Shown here: positions 8,767 through 12,962 of the stretch, in pieces
How the letters are laid out: each line of letters opens with the position of its first letter
Position numbering within the stretch: position 1 is the stretch's first letter
From: Azonexus sp.
GTDB lineage: Bacteria; Pseudomonadota; Gammaproteobacteria; Burkholderiales; Rhodocyclaceae
Length of the DNA stretch: 12,962 nucleotides
NCBI GenBank assembly: GCA_023150195.1
Contig: JAKLLI010000025.1
Location: forward strand, 13,240-26,201
Direction: 5' to 3'
The notes under the pieces: model-generated
What the model was told of the DNA's origin: nothing
What the model saw: only the letters and a program-made list of their open reading frames with translations
The model's database searches: none
Made by a program: the position numbers and the translations under genes

Positions 8767-8836
8767 TCATTGAACCCCTCCTCTCGAATTCCCCCCATTC
8801 GAGAATTTCAACCCCGCCTCGTGCGGGGTTTTTTTT
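8767..8836 (+). ncRNA. Candidate small regulatory RNA with C-rich hairpin loop
   Basis: A predicted RNA of about 70 nucleotides. In order it has a short 5' tail containing CCCCTCCTC (8775-8783), a perfect 8-base-pair hairpin (arms 8782-8789 and 8797-8804) presenting a TCCCCCC loop, an A/T-rich linker, and a strong terminator hairpin with eight Ts. The nearest upstream rightward protein gene ends at 4420, more than 4 kb away, with leftward genes between, so a rightward terminator here needs some other transcript. There is no ATG-initiated frame or ribosome site within it. The CCTCCTC segment is complementary to Shine-Dalgarno sequences and the C6 loop to G-runs, the layout of trans-acting RNAs that bind ribosome sites. 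I do not recognise the family. Existence is moderately supported; the role is inference. Confidence 0.55.
8810..8836 (+). terminator. Intrinsic terminator ending the candidate small RNA
   Basis: Stem CCCCGC (8812-8817) pairs with GCGGGG (8823-8828) around loop CTCGT, extended by two A-T pairs, then eight Ts (8829-8836). It is classic rho-independent form on the plus strand. It lies just before the cytochrome promoter and so insulates the two units. Confidence 0.88.
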
Positions 8837-8854
8837 GCGCGCCATAACGCGCAA
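8835..8854. repeat. Inverted repeat TTGCGCG-N6-CGCGCAA at the cytochrome promoter
   Basis: A perfect 7-base inverted repeat with spacer CCATAA ends five bases before the -10 box of the cytochrome gene. It occupies the place of the -35 element and looks like a dimeric regulator site. The regulator is unknown. Confidence 0.5.
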
Positions 8855-8859
8855 GCCGT

Positions 8860-8865
8860 TATAAT
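8860..8865 (+). promoter_or_regulatory. Consensus -10 box of the cytochrome c5 gene
   Basis: A perfect TATAAT. The region where a -35 belongs contains only GC-rich inverted-repeat sequence; the nearest TTG triplet (8835-8837) is at a 19-base spacing. Transcription would start near 8872, leaving a leader of about 30 bases. The poor -35 suggests positive control. Confidence 0.65.
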
Positions 8866-8901
8866 TGCGACCTTTATTTTATCCGCAACGGGGTCTTCAG
8901 C

Positions 8902-9348
8902 ATGGCCGAGCAACACTCCTCCAAGAGCATCATGTGGGTGACGATCATCATCGCGATCGTCCTGATTGCCATCATTTATCCGCTGACCAACAAGTCGTTC
9001 AGCTCGGCTGCCAATGCGGGCGGCGGTGACGACGCTGCTGAAGTCCGCATCCAGCCGGTTGCCGGTTTTGCCCTGGCCAAGGCCGATGCCGGTGCCGCGA
9101 CCGGCGCACCGAAGGATGGCCCGACGGTTTATAACACCGTGTGCGGCGCCTGCCACAACACGGGCGCTGCTGGCGCGCCGAAACTGGACGACAAGGGTGC
9201 CTGGGCACCGCGCGTTGGCACCGGCAAGGAAGCGCTGTACAAGAGCGCGCTGGGCGGCAAGGGTGCAATGCCGGCCAAGGGCGGCTCCAGCCTCTCCGAC
9301 GACGAAATCAAGGGTGCCGTCGATTACATCCTGAGCAAGGTCAAGTAA
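8902..9348 (+). CDS. Membrane-anchored cytochrome c5 family protein
   Basis: A 148-residue class I c-type cytochrome. A single hydrophobic segment at about residues 10-27 follows a short polar N-terminus and lacks a clear cleavage site, so it probably stays as an inner-membrane anchor. An Ala/Gly/Asp-rich linker (about 32-72) leads to the haem domain. The haem-binding motif is CGACH (C81, C84, H85). The distal methionine ligand is most likely M123 in GAMPAKGG, with the C-terminal helix DDEIKGAVDYILSKVK typical of the cytochrome c5/c555 group. It should carry electrons in the periplasm, probably between the quinol-oxidising complex and a terminal oxidase or reductase; the partner is not shown here. 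Translation likely uses GGGG at 8890-8893. The gene is monocistronic, with its own -10 box and a strong terminator. Confidence 0.93.
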   Translation: MAEQHSSKSIMWVTIIIAIVLIAIIYPLTNKSFSSAANAGGGDDAAEVRIQPVAGFALAKADAGAATGAPKDGPTVYNTVCGACHNTGAAGAPKLDDKGAWAPRVGTGKEALYKSALGGKGAMPAKGGSSLSDDEIKGAVDYILSKVK

Positions 9349-9367
9349 GCCAAGTCGCTTGCGAACC

Positions 9368-9394
9368 AGGGAGGCTGCGGCCTCCCTTTTTTTT
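9368..9394 (+). terminator. Intrinsic terminator of the cytochrome c5 gene
   Basis: Stem GGGAGGC (9369-9375) with GCCTCCC (9380-9386), loop TGCG, followed by eight Ts (9387-9394), 20 bases after the stop codon. On the opposite strand the sequence after the stem is not T-rich, so it serves mainly the cytochrome transcript. Confidence 0.92.
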
Positions 9395-9416
9395 GCGCCG
9401 ATTTTTTGCGCCAGCC

Positions 9417-9430
9417 TGCGGTCGACCGCA
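9417..9430. repeat. 14-base perfect palindrome between cytochrome and rep
   Basis: TGCGGTCGACCGCA lies in the convergent gap, just past the rep stop codon. The core GCGGTCGACCG recurs at 3950-3960 in the gap after the SNF2 gene. The role is unknown; it could be a weak hairpin in the rep 3' end. Confidence 0.4.
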
Positions 9431-9431
9431 C

Positions 9432-11423
9432 TCAACCCGGCTTTTTCGCCAGCATGGCCTTCAAGGAGGCCAGGCGCGCATTCCCGGTGGCCTTATCGGG
9501 CAGGGCCGCTTCCTTGCCACCCGAAAAGCGAATATCGTCCTTGCCCATTTCGGCAATAAAACGCGACGGCTCACAGCTCATGAGCTCCCGCGCCTGCTTG
9601 CGCTTCTCGCAATAGCTGATATGCAGTGAGCGTTGCGCCCGCGTGATACCGACATACATGAGCCGCCGTTCTTCCTGCAATTTGGCGGGGTCGAGCGATT
9701 CCCGGTGCGGCAGGATGCCTTCCTCCACCCCGACCAGAAATACGTGCTTGTACTCCAGTCCCTTGGCCGCATGCAGCGTCGAGAGTTGCACCGCGTCAAT
9801 GTCTTCGCTGTTCTGCTTGTCCAGCATGTTGATCAGGGCGATGCTCTGCACCAGATCGATGAGCGTCTTGCCGTCTTCCTCGCCCTTCTTGTTGATCCAT
9901 TCTGCAAATTCGCAAACATTGCCCCAGCGGGTCTGCGCCGTACGCTGCTCCTCGCTGTCGTACAGATAGGTTGCGTAATCGATGGCCTTGAGCAGATCCG
10001 GCAAAACCTGCTGCGCCGGTTCACGGGTCGCCCGGCTTTGCATCCGGTTGATGAACTCACAAAAGGTCAGCAAGGGCTCCAACTGGCGCGACTGGATGCG
10101 ATGCGCGAAGCCCTCTTCAAACGCGGCCTGGAACAGGGAAACATGGCGCTCGCCGGCGTAAGTCCCGAGCGCCTGCAGGGTGGACGCGCCGATGCCGCGC
10201 TTGGGCGTGGTGGCCGCGCGGATGAAAGCCGGATCATCATCCTCGTTGGCCAAGAGGCGCAGATAACTGGTGATGTCCTTGATTTCCGCCTTGTCGAAAA
10301 AGGATTGGCCGCCCGACAGCAGATAAGGAATCCGCTGATTGCGTAGCTGGGTTTCGAGCAAGCGGGCCAGATGATTGGAGCGATAGAGAATGGCGTAATC
10401 GCGGAACTTGCCGCGATGCTCGAAGCGGTGCGCCTGTAATTTCATCACCACGCTTTCCGCCTCGGCCTCGTTGTCCTTGCACGCCGTGACGTGAATGGGA
10501 TCGCCGTGCCCCAGCTCTGACCACAGCGTTTTGTCGAAGAGTTTTTCGTTGTGCGCAATAACGTTGTTTGCCGCCTTGAGGATGCGCACGGTCGACCGGT
10601 AGTTTTGCTCCAGTTTGATCACCCGCAAGCCCGGAAATTCGGCCGGCAGCTTTTTCAGATTGTCGATATCGGCGCCGCGCCAGCCATAAATCGCCTGATC
10701 GTCATCACCCACGGCAGTGAATTGGGCGCGCACCCCGGTCAGCAATTTGAGCAACTGGTACTGGCAGGCATTGGTGTCCTGATATTCGTCGACCAGCAGG
10801 TAGCGCAAGCGGTTTTGCCACTTATCAGCAATCTCGGGATGCTCGCTGAACAGTTTCACCGGCAAGCCGATCAGGTCGTCGAAATCCACGGCCTGATAGG
10901 CCTTCAAGGTCGCTTCATAAGACAGATAGACTTGCGCAGCCAGTGCTTCGTGCTCGTCCCGCGCCAGATGGCGGGCTGCTTCCGGCGTCACCAGCGCGTT
11001 CTTCCAGTTGGAGATATGGGATTGCAGGCGCCGCAGCGTGGCTTTGTCGATGGTTTTCGCCAGATCGCCGATGATGCCGGCACAATCCGCCGAATCAAAA
11101 ATCGAAAAACGCGGCTTATAGCCCAAGGCCTTGGCCTCTTCCCGCAAAATGCGCACGCCCAGCGAGTGAAAGGTGGAAATCTGCAACTCGTTCGCTACCG
11201 AAGCCGTGAGCAGTTTGGCGACCCGCTCCTGCATTTCCTTCGCGGCCTTGTTGGTAAAGGTGATGGCGGCGATGTTACGCGGCTGGAATCCACAGTCCTG
11301 CACCAGATAAGCGATTTTTTGCGTAATCACCCGCGTCTTGCCCGAGCCGGCACCGGCCAGGACCAGCAAGGGGCCGTCAAGGTAATAAATTGCTTCGCGT
11401 TGCTGGGGATTGAGGCCGGACAT
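9432..11423 (-). CDS. rep: ATP-dependent DNA helicase Rep (UvrD/Rep superfamily 1)
   Basis: A 663-residue superfamily 1A 3'-to-5' DNA helicase. The start MSGLNPQQREAI matches Rep proteins, which begin with (M)xLNPxQ. Motifs in order: Walker A GAGSGKT at 24-30 (K29), motif Ia ITFTNKAAKEM, motif II DEYQD at 212-216, motif III GDDDQAIYGWRGA, motif IV QNYRS, motif V TLHAAKGLEY and motif VI MYVGITRAQ. The size fits Rep (about 670) rather than UvrD (about 720). Rep moves on single-stranded DNA with the replisome, removing bound proteins and helping restart stalled forks. Two in-frame ATGs lie upstream (11441, 11438). I chose 11423 because homologous sequence begins there, although no Shine-Dalgarno precedes any of the three. 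The gene converges on the cytochrome gene. Confidence 0.93.
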   Translation of the reverse strand: MSGLNPQQREAIYYLDGPLLVLAGAGSGKTRVITQKIAYLVQDCGFQPRNIAAITFTNKAAKEMQERVAKLLTASVANELQISTFHSLGVRILREEAKALGYKPRFSIFDSADCAGIIGDLAKTIDKATLRRLQSHISNWKNALVTPEAARHLARDEHEALAAQVYLSYEATLKAYQAVDFDDLIGLPVKLFSEHPEIADKWQNRLRYLLVDEYQDTNACQYQLLKLLTGVRAQFTAVGDDDQAIYGWRGADIDNLKKLPAEFPGLRVIKLEQNYRSTVRILKAANNVIAHNEKLFDKTLWSELGHGDPIHVTACKDNEAEAESVVMKLQAHRFEHRGKFRDYAILYRSNHLARLLETQLRNQRIPYLLSGGQSFFDKAEIKDITSYLRLLANEDDDPAFIRAATTPKRGIGASTLQALGTYAGERHVSLFQAAFEEGFAHRIQSRQLEPLLTFCEFINRMQSRATREPAQQVLPDLLKAIDYATYLYDSEEQRTAQTRWGNVCEFAEWINKKGEEDGKTLIDLVQSIALINMLDKQNSEDIDAVQLSTLHAAKGLEYKHVFLVGVEEGILPHRESLDPAKLQEERRLMYVGITRAQRSLHISYCEKRKQARELMSCEPSRFIAEMGKDDIRFSGGKEAALPDKATGNARLASLKAMLAKKPG

Positions 11424-11465
11424 GGAGGTGATGCACATCATTGCCGATCAACGGCAGGGCCGGCG

Positions 11466-11471
11466 ATTTTA
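11466..11471 (-). promoter_or_regulatory. Possible -10 box upstream of rep
   Basis: Minus strand TAAAAT, 42 bases before the chosen rep start, in the gap after the 105-residue gene. No clear -35 is seen. If used, it would give rep expression separate from the pilU-side genes. Confidence 0.3.
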
Positions 11472-11530
11472 CCGCATCGACCGCGCCCGGGCCGCGTGGA
11501 AAAAGCGCTGAAAATCTCCCCCGGAAGTCC

Positions 11531-11848
11531 TCAGGCCTGACTATCGACCTTGACCAGATCCGGGCTGACACCCGCCACATTCACCAGATTGCGCGCCTCG
11601 TCGCCCAGCTCACTCAGTTCGTTTGCGAGCTGCCGCGCATCCTCGAGCATTTTGGGGCCACCGGCAAAATCGCCAATCGCCAGCGCCTCCACCTCGGCAC
11701 GTTCCTGCTGCAGACTGCGCTCCTTGTCGCCTTCCAGGCCTTCCATCGGCTCCACCCGGCGAACTTGCTGCTCACCGGCCTCCTCGGCACGCGCCACCGC
11801 CTCGCGCGAATGGCGTTGCGTGGTGGATTCCAGACGGGACAGTTTCAT
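11531..11848 (-). CDS. Small charged hypothetical protein
   Basis: A 105-residue soluble protein of unrecognised family. It is rich in Glu, Arg, Ala and Gln, with no cysteines, no signal peptide and no membrane segment. Residues about 1-55 look helical and strongly charged, and about 68-90 form an amphipathic helix (LEDARQLANELSELGDEA), so a coiled-coil or partner-binding role is possible. The start is well supported by AGGAGG at 11855-11860, six bases before the ATG. It lies 48 bases downstream of the DUF4197 gene on the same strand, so it probably shares that transcript, and it precedes rep by about 107 bases. The good ribosome site and codon pattern argue that it is real. Confidence 0.7.
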   Translation of the reverse strand: MKLSRLESTTQRHSREAVARAEEAGEQQVRRVEPMEGLEGDKERSLQQERAEVEALAIGDFAGGPKMLEDARQLANELSELGDEARNLVNVAGVSPDLVKVDSQA

Positions 11849-11854
11849 GTTCAG

Positions 11855-11860
11855 CCTCCT
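11855..11860 (-). promoter_or_regulatory. Shine-Dalgarno of the 105-residue gene
   Basis: Minus strand AGGAGG with six-base spacing to the ATG at 11848. This is the strongest ribosome site in the window and the main support for this unrecognised gene. Confidence 0.75.
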
Positions 11861-11896
11861 GTTGCGGTCAACGACCGAAACCGGGCCAAACTTGAA

Positions 11897-12583
11897 TCAC
11901 AGGGCGCCGAAAACCTTGCTCAGGATGGCACTGCCGGCCGCCACCGGGTTCGAACGCAGCTTCTTTTCTTCCTCGGCAATCATCAGGAAGAGGCCGTCCA
12001 TCGCCTTGTGCGTGACATAGCTGTCGATATCGGCATTGTTTTTATCCACCAGCCCCATGGTCGCGGCCTTGCCGGCGATCTGGTTGTATTGCTCGGCCAG
12101 TTGCAGTTTCTTGGTCGATGCCTTGACGATGGGCATGAACTTGGCAATCAGCTGCTCACTGGAGGAAGACCGGAAATACTGGGTCACGCTGTCATCGCCC
12201 CCGGTCAGAATCGCCTTGGCATCCTTGACGCCCATTTTCTTGATTGAATCGACCAGAATCGGCTTGGCTTCGGCCACCGCGTTTTCCGCGGCATGATTCA
12301 TGGTTTCGACCAACTGGTCCGCCTGTTTGCCCATGCCCAGCATGCGCAAGGCTTTCTGGCCCTGCTCCAGATAACCGGGCAGCGGAATCCTCACCTTTTC
12401 ATTACCGAGAAAACCATTGCTGGCGCCCAGCGAGGACACCGCGTAATCCGCGCCCTTGGACAAGGCGGCCTTGACGCCGGCAGTCGCGTCACCGCTGGAA
12501 ATGGCATCCAGCGCGCCGGCCTGGGCGTGACCCACGGTCAACGCAAAGCACAGGGCAAAAAGGGTTTGGCCAAAACAGCGCAT
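11897..12583 (-). CDS. Exported DUF4197 protein
   Basis: A 228-residue protein with a signal peptide: MR, a hydrophobic core, and likely cleavage after AQA at residue 22. It should be periplasmic, or lipid-free in the outer part of the envelope, as there is no lipobox cysteine. The mature chain matches the DUF4197 pattern: an N-terminal AGVKAALSKGADYAV helix, the FLGNEKVRIPLPGYL segment, a VTQYFRSSSSEQL helix, and a C-terminal DGLFLMIAEEEKKLRSNP motif. The family is widespread in Proteobacteria and Bacteroidetes and has no established function. The start is supported by AGGAGA at 12589-12594, five bases before the ATG. It follows pilU after only 15 bases, so the two are probably co-transcribed. 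Whether it helps type IV pili is an inference from position only. Confidence 0.87.
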   Translation of the reverse strand: MRCFGQTLFALCFALTVGHAQAGALDAISSGDATAGVKAALSKGADYAVSSLGASNGFLGNEKVRIPLPGYLEQGQKALRMLGMGKQADQLVETMNHAAENAVAEAKPILVDSIKKMGVKDAKAILTGGDDSVTQYFRSSSSEQLIAKFMPIVKASTKKLQLAEQYNQIAGKAATMGLVDKNNADIDSYVTHKAMDGLFLMIAEEEKKLRSNPVAAGSAILSKVFGAL

Positions 12584-12598
12584 AGGACTCTCCTGAAT

Positions 12599-12962
12599 TT
12601 ATTCAACAATATCGAGGTGACCGATGCCCGTGGTCAGATCCCGCCCCTTGGCATCCTTGCCATGGAGTTTGATCTGCAGACGCAGGTCGTTGAGTGAATC
12701 GGCATTGCGCAGCGCATCTTCGTAGCTGATCTTGCCGGCTTCGTAGAGGTCAAAGAGCGCCTGGTCGAAGGTCTGCATCCCCAGTTCCCGCGATTTCTTC
12801 ATGATTTCCTTGATCTCATGGACCTCGCCCTTGAAGATCAGATCGGAAATCAGCGGCGAATTCAGCATCACCTCAATCGCCGCCACGCGCCCCTTGCCAT
12901 CCTTTTTGGGCAGCAGGCGCTGCGAAATGAAAGCCCGTACATTCAGCGACATATCCATCAGC
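12599..12962 (-). CDS. pilU: PilU-type twitching motility ATPase, C-terminal part (5' end outside window)
   Basis: The frame stays open to the right edge of the window, so the N-terminal two thirds, including the Walker motifs, are missing; about 120 C-terminal residues are seen of a usual about 380. The visible part is the C-terminal region of a PilT-family retraction ATPase: LNVRAFISQRLLPKK, then GKGRVAAIEVMLNSPLISDLI, then GMQTFDQALFDLYEAGKISYEDALRNADS. The sequence LNSPLISDLI with MKKSRELGMQTFDQALFDLY fits PilU better than PilT, which has an AIRNLIRE-type motif here. PilU works with PilT as an accessory retraction motor of type IV pili, at the cytoplasmic side of the inner membrane. It ends 15 bases before the DUF4197 start. 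Confidence 0.88.
   Translation of the reverse strand, partial: LMDMSLNVRAFISQRLLPKKDGKGRVAAIEVMLNSPLISDLIFKGEVHEIKEIMKKSRELGMQTFDQALFDLYEAGKISYEDALRNADSLNDLRLQIKLHGKDAKGRDLTTGIGHLDIVE

Noticed and set aside
8670..8901. tRNA or known riboswitch in the pncC-cytochrome gap
   Set aside because: No cloverleaf, no T-loop motif and no riboswitch core I recognise. The structures fit a small RNA with a terminator instead.
8767..9435. A 222-codon minus-strand frame opposite the cytochrome and small RNA
   Set aside because: It runs through the cytochrome gene, which has a clear haem motif, and through two plus-strand terminators.
10551..11540. A 329-codon plus-strand frame opposite rep
   Set aside because: It is the mirror of the rep coding sequence, which carries all helicase motifs. 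There is no domain or ribosome site for the antisense frame.
1..12962. Defence system, prophage, IS element or CRISPR array
   Set aside because: The SNF2 and Rep helicases can occur in defence islands, but here they sit among housekeeping genes. There is no nuclease, methylase, integrase, transposase or spaced repeat nearby.

Overview
This GC-rich window looks like the chromosome of a betaproteobacterium, most likely Rhodocyclales (Dechloromonas/Azonexus-like). That placement is inferred from the protein types: UbiB, PilU, a membrane-anchored cytochrome c5, Rep and DUF4197. Almost all of it is ordinary protein-coding DNA. I see no mobile elements, CRISPR array, tRNA or rRNA, and no gene-free stretch longer than about 235 bases.

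Layout. Positions 1-4420 are transcribed rightwards: the 3' part of ubiB, a large SWIM/SNF2-family helicase gene overlapping it by one base, and a small exported DUF302 protein. Positions 4429-8669 are transcribed leftwards, in the order pncC (CinA C-terminal domain), a FIST-domain sensor protein, and a hybrid histidine kinase with GAF-like, PAS, PAS, HisKA, HATPase and REC regions. The FIST and kinase genes share a 4-base ATGA overlap and probably form one sensory unit. Positions 8670-8901 are the most interesting non-coding stretch. They hold a candidate small RNA (about 8767-8836) with a CCCCTCCTC segment, a perfect hairpin presenting a TCCCCCC loop, and a strong intrinsic terminator. Just downstream are an inverted repeat and a consensus -10 box that starts the cytochrome gene.

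Positions 8902-9348 encode the cytochrome c5 (rightwards) with its own terminator. Positions 9432-12962 are leftwards again, in transcription order: pilU (3' end only), an exported DUF4197 protein, an unrecognised 105-residue charged protein, and the Rep helicase.

Together the genes cover respiration (ubiquinone biosynthesis, cytochrome c), DNA/RNA remodelling (SNF2, Rep), NAD salvage (PncC), signalling (FIST plus kinase) and twitching motility (PilU). The best candidate for something undescribed is the C-rich-loop small RNA between pncC and the cytochrome gene. It is supported by a promoter-like -10, a hairpin and a terminator that no rightward protein gene explains. Its function is not visible from the sequence.
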